From: an uncultured Bacillaceae bacterium
GTDB taxonomy: Bacteria; Bacillota; Bacilli; Bacillales; Amphibacillaceae
Reading direction: 5' to 3'
Assembly (NCBI GenBank): GCA_945639745.1
Contig: CALZEK010000009.1
Span: 1 to 15,964, forward strand
DNA: 15,964 nt
The translations under genes and the position numbers were made by a program. The notes under the pieces are model-generated. The model searched no databases. It saw nothing but the letters and a program-made list of their open reading frames with translations, and was not told the origin of the DNA. Within the stretch, counting starts at the first letter, position 1. Each line of letters begins with the position of its first letter. Shown piece by piece: positions 1 through 7,051 of this stretch.

Positions 1-481
1 TAACTACATACAGCATCTCCAAACCCACTTTTAATTGAATAAATATTTGATGTTCGCTATCCCATTTACATGTAAATTCAACCTTCATTGGCAATCTATC
101 TGACATCACATTAATTGGATTTTCATTTGATGATACAAGCGCTCTAATAAACTGATCAGATATTTCATACTTTAAATCATTTGATGTTAATTTTAATCGA
201 TCAGCTACTTCAAGCAGACCTGCTACTAAATGTTTACAATAACCGTATGCATGAAATGCTGGACATTCACAAAAGCCATAACTTCCATTATCATTTTCAA
301 AGTTATTTACATTTACTTCAACAAAATATGATTCCGTTCCTTGGACATTAGCATTCCAAATATCATTATTCTTATCATACAACACACCGGTGACACTTTC
401 GCTATTGTAATAAGCTAATCCACGCTTAAATACGATAGATGGAAAACGACTTTTAATATTTTCTCGATTTAATTTACTCAT
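1..481 (-). CDS. SWIM zinc-finger protein, N-terminal part (probable SNF2-family helicase)
   Basis: This is a partial gene entering from the left edge; 160 codons are visible without a stop. Translation gives MSKLNRENIKSRF at the start and a SWIM zinc-binding motif at residues 71-84: Cys71, Cys73, Cys82 and His84 in the pattern CxC...CxH (CECPAFHAYGYCKH). An N-terminal SWIM domain on a Firmicutes protein is typical of the large SNF2/Snf helicases, in which SWIM precedes a linker domain and the SF2 ATPase. The ATPase lies outside the window, so the helicase call is inference. The start at 481 is supported by an AGGTAGG ribosome binding site nine bases upstream. The exporter gene lies 29 bases upstream with no room for a terminator, so the two may be co-transcribed. 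It could instead be a stand-alone SWIM protein. Confidence 0.75.
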   Translation of the reverse strand, partial: MSKLNRENIKSRFPSIVFKRGLAYYNSESVTGVLYDKNNDIWNANVQGTESYFVEVNVNNFENDNGSYGFCECPAFHAYGYCKHLVAGLLEVADRLKLTSNDLKYEISDQFIRALVSSNENPINVMSDRLPMKVEFTCKWDSEHQIFIQLKVGLEMLYVV

Positions 482-510
482 TAATTAAAACCTACCTTTT
501 TAAAACTTAA

Positions 511-1707
511 TTAAAAATTATATGATTTGGTTTCACGTTTAGCTCTAATATATAAATAAAAATAAAATATAATTGCACTAATAATTGACAATGCTGATAT
601 GATATAAATATATCTATAACCCAGCTGATTTGCTATAATTCCAAAACCCATCGCACCTATTCCTACTCCTAAATCAAAAAATGAGAAGAAAGTAGCATTT
701 GCCATTCCTTTTCGGTTCTCTGCAGCGCTATTAACTGCCCATGCTTGTAATGCAGGCTGAACACTTCCAAAACCAAATCCATAGAAAGCAGCAGCCAATA
801 AGAGTATTGACGTACTTGGTAACCAAGCAAGTAATATCATGGCGATTAAAATCATGAATGCACCTGGGGGGAAAACGTACATATGACCTTTCTCATCATA
901 TATTTTTCCCGCAATCAGTCGTGAAATCATTAAAAATATAGCATAAACAACAAAATATAAAGAGATACCTTCTACAGATCTTTCAATGGCGTATAATGGT
1001 AAAAATGTTGCAATACCACCAAAGGTTAAGGTAATAAAAAACAATAGAATTGATGGGTTAATTGCTGATTTTTCAAAAACATCAAATTTAACTGTTGTTG
1101 TTTTGTCAGGCGATTCTTCTACTTTTTTATAACCGATCATTAATGCTAGTAACAACGCGATCAAACCCATCGCAGATGCGATTAAAAATAACTGTGTAAA
1201 TGAAATAACACCTACTAAGCTCAAGCCCAGCGCTGGTCCTAATGCTAAAGCTAAGTTACCTGAGAGCCCATAATAACCCATACCTTCTCCGCGTCGTTTA
1301 GGCGGTATTAAATCTGTAGCAATTGTTCCTGATGCTGTTGTTGAAAATCCCCAACCTACACCCTGCAAAATCCTCATTACAATTAATAAAAAGATGCTTG
1401 TCGCAAAAGCAAAGGCACCTACTGATATAACAAACAAGGACAAACCAAATATGTATACTACTTGACGCCCTCGCGTTTCTAGTGCGTTTCCTGCAAACGG
1501 ACGAAATAATAATGCTGAGAATGTAAATACGCCTACAATTAAACCTACTATCTGATCACTCCCACCTAATTCTTTAACAAATATGGGAAGCGTTGGCAAA
1601 GTCATTTGAAACCCTAAAAATATAAAAAAGTTTGCTAACCAAATAAAAAGAAAATCTCGTGAAAATATTCTATCGTTATTTTTTATTGTGTCGTTTTTGA
1701 CATTCAT
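511..1707 (-). CDS. Major facilitator superfamily transporter, drug:H+ antiporter-like
   Basis: A 398-residue membrane protein with about 12 hydrophobic segments, the usual MFS length. Visible family motifs are motif A in the loop after TM2 (GNALETRGR, residues 73-81), motif B in TM4 (RILQGVGWGF, 112-121), and an antiporter-type motif C in TM5 (SGNLALALGPALG, 149-161). Motif C is characteristic of proton-coupled exporters of the DHA type, so export of a small molecule is likely. The substrate cannot be read from the sequence. I chose the ATG at 1707 because an AAGGG sequence lies ten bases upstream. The upstream in-frame GTG at 1725 overlaps that site and has none of its own. It is followed closely by the SWIM protein gene on the same strand and is separated from nrdF by a terminator. 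Confidence 0.9.
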   Translation of the reverse strand: MNVKNDTIKNNDRIFSRDFLFIWLANFFIFLGFQMTLPTLPIFVKELGGSDQIVGLIVGVFTFSALLFRPFAGNALETRGRQVVYIFGLSLFVISVGAFAFATSIFLLIVMRILQGVGWGFSTTASGTIATDLIPPKRRGEGMGYYGLSGNLALALGPALGLSLVGVISFTQLFLIASAMGLIALLLALMIGYKKVEESPDKTTTVKFDVFEKSAINPSILLFFITLTFGGIATFLPLYAIERSVEGISLYFVVYAIFLMISRLIAGKIYDEKGHMYVFPPGAFMILIAMILLAWLPSTSILLLAAAFYGFGFGSVQPALQAWAVNSAAENRKGMANATFFSFFDLGVGIGAMGFGIIANQLGYRYIYIISALSIISAIIFYFYLYIRAKRETKSYNF

Positions 1708-1745
1708 TATATCATTGCCCTTCACGAACTAATTAGTATCATTCA

Positions 1746-1751
1746 ATTATA
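1746..1751 (-). promoter_or_regulatory. -10 element of a possible promoter for the MFS gene
   Basis: A perfect TATAAT on the minus strand lies about 40 bases before the MFS start, just downstream of the nrdF terminator. No good -35 hexamer is seen at normal spacing (TTAATC at 15 bases is the nearest), so the call rests on the -10 and the position. Confidence 0.35.
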
Positions 1752-1814
1752 CATGAGAACATAACAGATTAATAGTTACTTAGCTTTTAATGATGACGAT
1801 GATGTTTTTTAATC

Positions 1815-1850
1815 AAAAAAACTATCCTCTATAATAAGAGAATAGTTTTT
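1815..1850 (-). terminator. Intrinsic terminator of the nrdE-flavodoxin-nrdF operon
   Basis: The arms AACTATTCTCT and AGAGGATAGTT pair with one G-U, around a six-base loop, with A and T runs on both sides. It begins four bases after the nrdF stop on the minus strand and ends in seven T. The flanking A/T symmetry means it could also work on the plus strand, but no gene there needs it. Confidence 0.85.
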
Positions 1851-1853
1851 TCT

Positions 1854-2897
1854 TTATAAATCATCAAATCCGTTTAATTCACTTGTTTTAGTATATTGGC
1901 GTGATTTTTGTTCAAAGAAATCTGTTTTTGTATCATCAAAACTATCAACGTATGCTCGAATCCACTTCATCGGATTTTCAACATATTCAGGATAGATTTC
2001 ACTTAATCCCATCATGCGTAGCATTTTATTTGCACGATATTTAATATAGCCTGACATTTCGACTAGATCGATTCCTTCCAACCCTTCAAGAACATATGTT
2101 GACCATTCTATCTCTAATTCAACTGATTCAGTAAATGCTTCATATACCCAAGTCGTAAATTCTTCTGTATTGTACTCAGGATTCTCTCCAAGTGTTGCTC
2201 TAAAAAGTTCAGAGATGAATCTTCCATGTTCAAGTTCATCACGATTAATATAACTTACCATTGTTGATGTTCCTACCATTTTATTATGTCTTGCTAAATT
2301 ATAAAAGAACGCAAAACCTGAATAGAAAAACATTCCTTCAAGTAAGACTGTATAAACTAAGGTCTTTAAGATATTTTCAATGGTTGGTTCTTCAACGAAA
2401 GCATTGTAATGTTTCATGATCGCATCATTTCTTTTTAACAATACGTCATCCGTTCTCCCGAGTTGAAATGATGTATTTTGCTCTCCTAATGAAACAACTG
2501 ACGAAAGTACGTAGGAATAACTTTCATTATGAACCGCTTCCTGCTGTGCAATGACGGCCATTATTGACTGTATTGACGGATCTGTTGCATAAAGCGAAAT
2601 AAGTAAAGCAGTTCGTGTTTGAGGTGCATCTAATGTTGACAATAAACCAATAATTTTTAAATAGGCATCTTTTTCTGCCTCTGATAGATTTTTAAACTCT
2701 CTCACGTCACTTGTCATATCGACTTCATCTGCTTGCCAGTAATTCCCGATTAAACGTTTATACATCTTATACCAATGCGGATAAGCAATATCATTCCAAT
2801 TTAAAATACCACTTGATTTTCCACCAAATACACCTGTTGATTTATTTGGATTACGTGGTTCTAATGTTTTAGCTTTTTCAAGCAATATATGCGACAT
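1854..2897 (-). CDS. nrdF: Class I ribonucleotide reductase small (radical) subunit
   Basis: A 347-residue R2 subunit, which holds the dimetal centre and tyrosyl radical needed by the large subunit to reduce ribonucleotides. All ligands are present: Asp90 (TLDAPQ), Glu120 and His123 with radical Tyr127 in EAVHNESY, Glu187 in LLEG, and Glu221 and His224 in RDELEH. The spacing between the second and third Glu ligands (67) is nearer to NrdF (about 60) than to NrdB (about 89). The protein is nevertheless unlike the usual staphylococcal NrdF, which is shorter, about 323 residues. The start at ATG 2897 follows AAGGGG by nine bases. The TTG one codon earlier is less likely. It overlaps the end of the flavodoxin gene by 20 bases, implying translational coupling in an operon led by nrdE. 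NrdB-like class Ia assignment remains possible. Confidence 0.92.
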   Translation of the reverse strand: MSHILLEKAKTLEPRNPNKSTGVFGGKSSGILNWNDIAYPHWYKMYKRLIGNYWQADEVDMTSDVREFKNLSEAEKDAYLKIIGLLSTLDAPQTRTALLISLYATDPSIQSIMAVIAQQEAVHNESYSYVLSSVVSLGEQNTSFQLGRTDDVLLKRNDAIMKHYNAFVEEPTIENILKTLVYTVLLEGMFFYSGFAFFYNLARHNKMVGTSTMVSYINRDELEHGRFISELFRATLGENPEYNTEEFTTWVYEAFTESVELEIEWSTYVLEGLEGIDLVEMSGYIKYRANKMLRMMGLSEIYPEYVENPMKWIRAYVDSFDDTKTDFFEQKSRQYTKTSELNGFDDL

Positions 2898-3324
2898 CAA
2901 ATAATACCCCTTCCAACCATGTATTTACATTCACTTCTTGTGACCCTCTTGGCGATTGCTCTACTTTTAAAGGTGGTACTTCACTTTCATAAAACTTTGC
3001 CAAACGGTCAACTGCACGACAAAACAATTCATCACCACCAAATTGTGTATCGCCTGAGCCAAAGACTGCTATGTTTTTTGGCTTATAACCAACTTCTAGA
3101 ACAAAATCTTTCATTTCATCAGGTGTACTTCCATGATCCCATGTAAATGTACCTAGAAAAATGAAATCATAATTATCTAAGTTAACAGGTGGATCAATAC
3201 CGATTTCATACATTTCTACCTCGATTTCTTCCGCTGTCAATCTCGCTTCGATTAATTGGGCCACTTCTTCAGTATTCCCGCTGTAACTTAAATAACAGAT
3301 AATTGCTCGTTTTCTTCTAGTCAT
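2878..3324 (-). CDS. Flavodoxin of the ribonucleotide reductase operon (in the NrdI position)
   Basis: A 148-residue short-chain flavodoxin. The FMN phosphate loop is S13-YSGNT-18. The second FMN loop is GTFTWDHGS (58-66), with Trp62 placed to stack on the isoalloxazine ring. The third is GSGDTQFGG (89-97), followed by FCRAVDRL. These are canonical flavodoxin loops. NrdI proteins have a shorter 50s region and lack this GTFTW motif. The gene lies between nrdE (24 bases upstream) and nrdF (20-base overlap), so it probably donates electrons for activating or reducing the NrdF metal centre or for the reductase; this is inference from position. The start at 3324 has a GGGTG site six bases upstream. 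Automated pipelines may label it NrdI or plain flavodoxin. The sequence favours flavodoxin. Confidence 0.88.
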   Translation of the reverse strand: MTRRKRAIICYLSYSGNTEEVAQLIEARLTAEEIEVEMYEIGIDPPVNLDNYDFIFLGTFTWDHGSTPDEMKDFVLEVGYKPKNIAVFGSGDTQFGGDELFCRAVDRLAKFYESEVPPLKVEQSPRGSQEVNVNTWLEGVLFDVAYIA

Positions 3325-3348
3325 TTATAACACCCTTTCATTCATTAT

Positions 3349-5580
3349 TTATGAATGACACCATTCACATTCTTCAATATCTGTTGACGTTGAGCGCACG
3401 TAGTAAGAAGTCTTTAAGCCTGAATCCCATGCTTGCAGATGCAAATCTAATAATACTGATGCACGAATTGTATTTGGTACATACATATTAAATGAAATCG
3501 CTTGGTCAATATGCTTTTGACGTGCTGCATTTTGTTTAATTGACCATCTTTGGTCTAATATATATGCTGACTTTTGATAATGTGGATAGGTTCTATGGGT
3601 TAAGTCTGGTGCAGCAACTGGTATTTTAAAATCTTTTTTCTCTTCGTGATAAAACACTTTGAATATTGGATCTATACTTGCCGTAGAACCAGCAATGATA
3701 GATGTTGAAGAGTTCGGTGCTACAGCCATTAAATAACCGTTACGAATACCATGCTCTTTAACCGCTTCTTTTAACTCTTGCCACTCTAGAGAGTCATATC
3801 CTTTTTGTTCAAAGTAAGCCCCTGTTTCCCACTTACTCCCTTTAAATAAAGGATAACTCTCTTTCTCCTTACTTATTTCCATACTTGCTTTAATAGTTAA
3901 ATAAGCAATTTTTTCATACAATTCATCTGCATAATCAACCGCCTCCTCAGACTCCCAGTCGATTCCTTTAAGCGCTAATAGATGGTGCCAACCAAATGTC
4001 CCAAGGCCTATTGCACGGTACTTTTGGTTTGTTAATGTTGTTTGTTTAATCGGTAACGTATTGATATCAATGACATTATCAAGCATCCTTACTTGAATAT
4101 TTATTAAACGTTCTAATACATCAGCAGGTACTGCTTTACCTAAATTAACTGAACTTAAGTTACAAACAACATAATCTCCTGCCTTATATTTCTTAACAAT
4201 CACATTCTCATTTTCTACGTATTCTTCTAAAAACTCAGTAGGTGATTGATTTTGTGTGATCTCGGTACACAAGTTAGAGCAGTAGATAATTCCTTCATGG
4301 TCGTTGTTGTTTTGACGATTTACCTCATCACGATAAAACATAAACGGTGTACCTGTTTCAAGTTGTGAAACCATAATACGTTTCATCAAATCAATTGCTT
4401 TTACCTTACGTTTTGATAAGCCTTCATGAGCGACACATTCCAAATACTTCTCACGCCATGAACCACTACCTCTTTTTTCATCATAAAAGTCTTCTAGCGA
4501 ATAACCCATCACTTGACGAACTTCATGCGGATCAAATAAATACCAATCTCCACGTGCATCAACTTGTTCCATAAAGTAATCTGGAAGCGATACACCTGGG
4601 AAAATGTCATGCGCACGCATACGTTCATCACCATTGTTTAATTTTAAATCTAAAAAAGGCTCAATATCTGAATGCCAAATATCTAAATAAATTGCAATAG
4701 CTCCTTTACGTGTACCTAATTGGTCAACACTTACAGCGGTATTGTTTAATTGACGAATCCATGGCACAACGCCACTCGACATACCTTGATAGCCCTTTAT
4801 TGCACTACCACGTCCACGAACTTTCCCCATGTAAACGCCAATTCCACCACCGTTTTTAGATAACTGAGCGACATCTGAATTCACATCGTAAATTGATTGT
4901 AAGCTATCATCTACTGTATCTATGAAACAACTTGATAATTGTCCATGTGTTTTACCGGCGTTATTCATTGTAGGTGTAGCTACTGTCATAAATAAATTAC
5001 TTAGCGCCCAATATGCTTCTAAGACACGTTCAGAACGGACTGACTCAACTTCATCCTGCATTAAGTACATCGCAATAATCATCCAACGTTCTTGTGGTAG
5101 TTCAAATAGATTTTTAGCATGGTCCGTTGCTAAATAACGTGTAGCAAAAGTGTATAAACCTAAATAGTCAAATAGCTCATCGCGTTTAATGTCAATTGCT
5201 TGCTCGTAGGTACGGATTTCAGTCTCTTCGTATTTCTCAAGAAGCAAGGGTGAATAGATCCCTTTATCAGTTAATTGAGTAATCAACTGGTAAAAATCAC
5301 CATATTTATCAGTTAGCTGATAATTGCGGTTTTTTGCTGCTTCTTTATATAAACTATTCATATAGATTCTACTCGCCACATAAGTCCAGTCAGGATTTGC
5401 TTCATCGATGTTTTCTAATGCATTTTTTGTTAAAATATCAACAATTTTTTCATCACTATCATCTTCATTAATTACCCTAAGCGACTTCTCTTTAAAGTCT
5501 TCTATATTTATATTTAAACCTTCTGATGCTTCTGCAATCATACTTAAAATAGAACTTTCATTTTTCATTACTGTACTCAT
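3349..5580 (-). CDS. nrdE: Class I ribonucleotide reductase large (catalytic) subunit
   Basis: A 743-residue catalytic subunit that converts ribonucleoside diphosphates to deoxyribonucleotides. The active site is intact. Cys218 (SSCFID) and Cys473 (VCNLSS) form the redox pair. Asn436, Cys438 and Glu440 lie in SNLCTEI, with Cys438 as the thiyl radical residue. The radical-transfer pair is Tyr726-Tyr727 (TSYYVRS). The C-terminal swinging-arm cysteines are Cys738 and Cys741 (CEWCHS). The N-terminus has only a remnant of the kind of helical segment that precedes the barrel (KIVDILTKNALENI...PDWTYVASR), not a full ATP-cone, so classical dATP shut-off is not expected; this is inference. The ATG at 5580 follows GAGGGGGA at good spacing. 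It is the first gene of an operon with flavodoxin and nrdF, downstream of a cobalamin riboswitch and NrdR-like boxes. The length is somewhat longer than common NrdE (about 700-720). Confidence 0.95.
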   Translation of the reverse strand: MSTVMKNESSILSMIAEASEGLNINIEDFKEKSLRVINEDDSDEKIVDILTKNALENIDEANPDWTYVASRIYMNSLYKEAAKNRNYQLTDKYGDFYQLITQLTDKGIYSPLLLEKYEETEIRTYEQAIDIKRDELFDYLGLYTFATRYLATDHAKNLFELPQERWMIIAMYLMQDEVESVRSERVLEAYWALSNLFMTVATPTMNNAGKTHGQLSSCFIDTVDDSLQSIYDVNSDVAQLSKNGGGIGVYMGKVRGRGSAIKGYQGMSSGVVPWIRQLNNTAVSVDQLGTRKGAIAIYLDIWHSDIEPFLDLKLNNGDERMRAHDIFPGVSLPDYFMEQVDARGDWYLFDPHEVRQVMGYSLEDFYDEKRGSGSWREKYLECVAHEGLSKRKVKAIDLMKRIMVSQLETGTPFMFYRDEVNRQNNNDHEGIIYCSNLCTEITQNQSPTEFLEEYVENENVIVKKYKAGDYVVCNLSSVNLGKAVPADVLERLINIQVRMLDNVIDINTLPIKQTTLTNQKYRAIGLGTFGWHHLLALKGIDWESEEAVDYADELYEKIAYLTIKASMEISKEKESYPLFKGSKWETGAYFEQKGYDSLEWQELKEAVKEHGIRNGYLMAVAPNSSTSIIAGSTASIDPIFKVFYHEEKKDFKIPVAAPDLTHRTYPHYQKSAYILDQRWSIKQNAARQKHIDQAISFNMYVPNTIRASVLLDLHLQAWDSGLKTSYYVRSTSTDIEECEWCHS

Positions 5581-5626
5581 TTATAATTCCCCCTCATTGA
5601 TATCACTTTCTTTTATAATTAAACAT

Positions 5627-5687
5627 AAAAAAATATCTATTATAACTGTTTATCCAGGGAATTGGACAAACGGCTATAATAGATATT
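5627..5687 (-). terminator. Riboswitch-controlled intrinsic terminator in the nrdE leader
   Basis: On the minus strand a 24-base-pair stem, with one C-A mismatch and two G-U pairs and an eight-base loop (AATTCCCT), is followed at once by a run of seven T counted from the stem end. It sits between the cobalamin aptamer and the nrdE ribosome binding site, 47 bases before the start codon, so it would stop transcription before the operon. A small competing hairpin (TAGATA, loop AGAA, TATCTA; 5680-5695) overlaps the base of its 5' arm and could belong to an antitermination state. That last point is speculative. Confidence 0.85.
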
Positions 5688-5699
5688 CTTATCTACCTT

Positions 5700-5840
5700 A
5701 GTCGTTTCTTAGTCTTCATCCCCGAAGATTGCGAAACTTTTTTAAATACGCTCAGTAATCTGACTTTGGTAATTATAAATTTACCACTACAGTTGCGGGT
5801 GCAGTTCTAGCTTTGGACTAGATTCCCTGATACGTATTTA
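5700..5840 (-). promoter_or_regulatory. Cobalamin (B12) riboswitch upstream of nrdE
   Basis: Read on the minus strand, the leader shows the cobalamin aptamer core in order. It has GGGAA, a TCTAG...CTAGA hairpin, CTGCACCCGCAACTGT (the nearly invariant CCCGCnACTGT block), a GGTAA...TTACC hairpin, and AAGTCAGATTACTGAGC, which is a B12-box variant with its CAG/CTG stem. A perfect 8-bp closing stem, TAAATACG with CGTATTTA, bounds the core at 5743-5840. A further hairpin (5700-5738; GTTTC/GAAAC and TCTTC/GAAGA, loop GGGGAT) sits where P13 is expected. Its GGAU could pair with GUCC in the first hairpin loop as the known kissing interaction. The core is short, without the large peripheral arm of class I aptamers. 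With the terminator downstream, cobalamin should reduce nrdE transcription. The call is firm; ligand form (adenosyl, methyl or aquo) is unknown. Confidence 0.9.
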
Positions 5841-5850
5841 ATTAGATTTC

Positions 5851-5897
5851 ATACTATATATTGTATTTGAATTAGTTTTTATGTCTATATATCGTTT
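5851..5897 (-). promoter_or_regulatory. Tandem NrdR-box-like palindromes upstream of nrdE
   Basis: Minus-strand ATACAATATATAGTAT (5851-5866) matches the NrdR box ACACAATATATTGTGT at 13 of 16 positions. AAACGATATATAGACA (5882-5897) matches at 10 of 16. They are separated by 15 bases, that is 31 start to start, which is the known tandem arrangement of NrdR boxes (about three helical turns). They lie over the probable promoter of the nrd operon, as NrdR sites usually do. NrdR is an ATP/dATP-sensing zinc-finger ATP-cone repressor. The distal box is degenerate, so the pair is a strong candidate rather than a certainty. Confidence 0.65.
5860..5887 (-). promoter_or_regulatory. Probable promoter of the nrdE operon
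   Basis: The minus-strand -35 TAGACA (5882-5887, 5 of 6) and -10 TACAAT (5860-5865, 5 of 6) are separated by 16 bases. The -35 lies in the distal and the -10 in the proximal NrdR-like box. Transcription would start near 5852, just ahead of the riboswitch closing stem at 5840, so the leader would contain the whole aptamer. Confidence 0.6.
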
Positions 5898-5938
5898 TAT
5901 TCGATATGTGAATCTTAGCATATGATAATAAAAATAAC

Positions 5939-5981
5939 AATAAAACATGTACAATTTTTTAAAAACTGTACATGTTTTATT
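5939..5981 (-). terminator. Intrinsic terminator of the gltC-like gene
   Basis: A perfect 15-bp stem (AATAAAACATGTACA and its complement) with a 13-base A/T loop overlaps the TAA stop of the LysR gene. It is followed on the minus strand by a T-rich stretch. It separates that gene from the nrd promoter on the same strand. Confidence 0.75.
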
Positions 5982-6885
5982 AATTTTGAAACTCTTCTAA
6001 GCGCATAAAGTATTTTTTTATAAATTCTAAAAATAATTTTTCAGTCGGTAATAACTCTCGATCAGTTGGAATAATCGCACCGACAGAGCGGGTTAATTTC
6101 GGATCAGTCACTCGGACCCTTACTGTTTCACGAGGCAAGGCATCTACCAATGTGACTTCTGGCACTAAGGTTACTCCTAAACCTGCTGAAACAAGTCCCT
6201 TTATGGCATCTACGTCTTGTCCAACAAAAGAAACTTTTGGTTTAAAGCCACGCTCCGAACAACCTCTAACAATTAAATCTCTTAATACATATCCCTCTGG
6301 AAATAAAACAAATGACTCATTTTGTAATTCTGTTAATTTAATCGATACTCGATTAGCTAAAAAATGATTTTTGGGTAAAAGTGCCACCAAATCTTCAGTA
6401 AATAAAATAGTACTCTTCACTTTTTTATGTGATTTTGGTACAGGCCCAAGTAAAGCAATATTAATTTTCCCACTCACAACTGATTCAATTAACTCGGTAT
6501 ATGAACCTTGATATAGTTCAAACTTGGCTTCTGGATATTCATCTCTAAAAAATGATAACGCTTTGGGTAATACATATGTTGAAAGGCTAGTTGGAAAACC
6601 AATATGAATCATTCCCTTTTCTGGTTCAATATATTCATCAACAATTTGAACAGCATCATTAATAACATTAACTGCTTTTTCCATACGTGCTAGAAATATT
6701 TTACCTATGGGTGTCAATTTTACCTGGCGTCCTTCTCTAATAAATAAATCGACACCTAGCTCTGCTTCTAAATTAGCAATCTGCCGACTTACCGCCGACT
6801 GTGCTACATGAAGGGCTTCAGAGGCTTCTGTAACATGTTCACGTCTAGCAACTTCAATGAAATACTTGATTTGTCTTAATTCCAT
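5980..6885 (-). CDS. gltC: LysR-family regulator, GltC-like
   Basis: A 301-residue LysR-type transcription factor. The winged helix-turn-helix occupies roughly residues 1-60 (MELRQIKYFIEV, then HVAQSAVSRQIANLEAELG), and the effector domain the rest. The opening residues, IHIGFPTSLSTYVLP, ALLGPVP, FVLFPEGYVLRDL and DAIKGLVSAGLGVTLVPE closely follow Bacillus subtilis GltC (300 residues), the glutamate/2-oxoglutarate-responsive activator of glutamate synthase. I chose the ATG at 6885 because it has an AAAGGA site nine bases upstream and matches the GltC N-terminus. The in-frame ATG at 6906 has no site. The gene is divergent from gdhA with a 196-base spacer containing a LysR-type dyad, so gdhA is the likely target and autoregulation is plausible. 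The target assignment is inference; the family call is firm. Confidence 0.88.
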   Translation of the reverse strand: MELRQIKYFIEVARREHVTEASEALHVAQSAVSRQIANLEAELGVDLFIREGRQVKLTPIGKIFLARMEKAVNVINDAVQIVDEYIEPEKGMIHIGFPTSLSTYVLPKALSFFRDEYPEAKFELYQGSYTELIESVVSGKINIALLGPVPKSHKKVKSTILFTEDLVALLPKNHFLANRVSIKLTELQNESFVLFPEGYVLRDLIVRGCSERGFKPKVSFVGQDVDAIKGLVSAGLGVTLVPEVTLVDALPRETVRVRVTDPKLTRSVGAIIPTDRELLPTEKLFLEFIKKYFMRLEEFQN

Positions 6886-6954
6886 ACTATCCATCCTTTT
6901 ATTCATTTATTTTAATTATGAAAGATTGACTATATAGTTGTTTATGTTTTCATT

Positions 6955-6969
6955 ATCTCATAATGTGAT
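6955..6969. promoter_or_regulatory. Candidate GltC/LysR binding dyad between gltC and gdhA
   Basis: ATCTCATAATGTGAT is a 15-base dyad with 6 of 7 symmetric positions and contains the LysR T-N11-A core. It sits 22 bases upstream of the predicted gdhA -35, the usual place for a LysR activation site. A second weaker inverted repeat (ATCTA...TAGAT, 6977-7000) overlaps the -35 and could be the regulatory half-site. Assignment is by motif and position. Confidence 0.5.
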
Positions 6970-6990
6970 TAATAATATCTATTATTAGCA

Positions 6991-7019
6991 TTGTGTAGAT
7001 TGAATTAATTGTGTACAAT
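6991..7019 (+). promoter_or_regulatory. Probable gdhA promoter
   Basis: TTGTGT (6991-6996) and TACAAT (7014-7019) are separated by 17 bases. They would start transcription near 7026 and give a 5' leader of about 56 bases carrying the 7052-7068 hairpin. Confidence 0.5.
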
Positions 7020-7051
7020 ATATACATATGAAATTATTGCTAAATTAACAG

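Noticed and set aside
2889..3146. Plus-strand open frame opposite the flavodoxin gene
   Set aside because: It is the antisense shadow of a gene with intact FMN-binding motifs; no independent coding signs.
5408..5701. A 97-codon plus-strand open frame covering the start of nrdE and the riboswitch region
   Set aside because: It is antisense to a conserved gene and to the structured leader, has no ribosome binding site, and gives a low-complexity product.
5581..5850. T-box leader considered for the structured region before nrdE
   Set aside because: No T-box sequence or tRNA-type antiterminator is visible, whereas the cobalamin core motifs occur in the right order.
6886..6906. Longer N-terminus for the GltC-like regulator
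   Set aside because: There is no ribosome binding site before 6906, and the extra seven codons contain the AAAGGA site used by the ATG at 6885.
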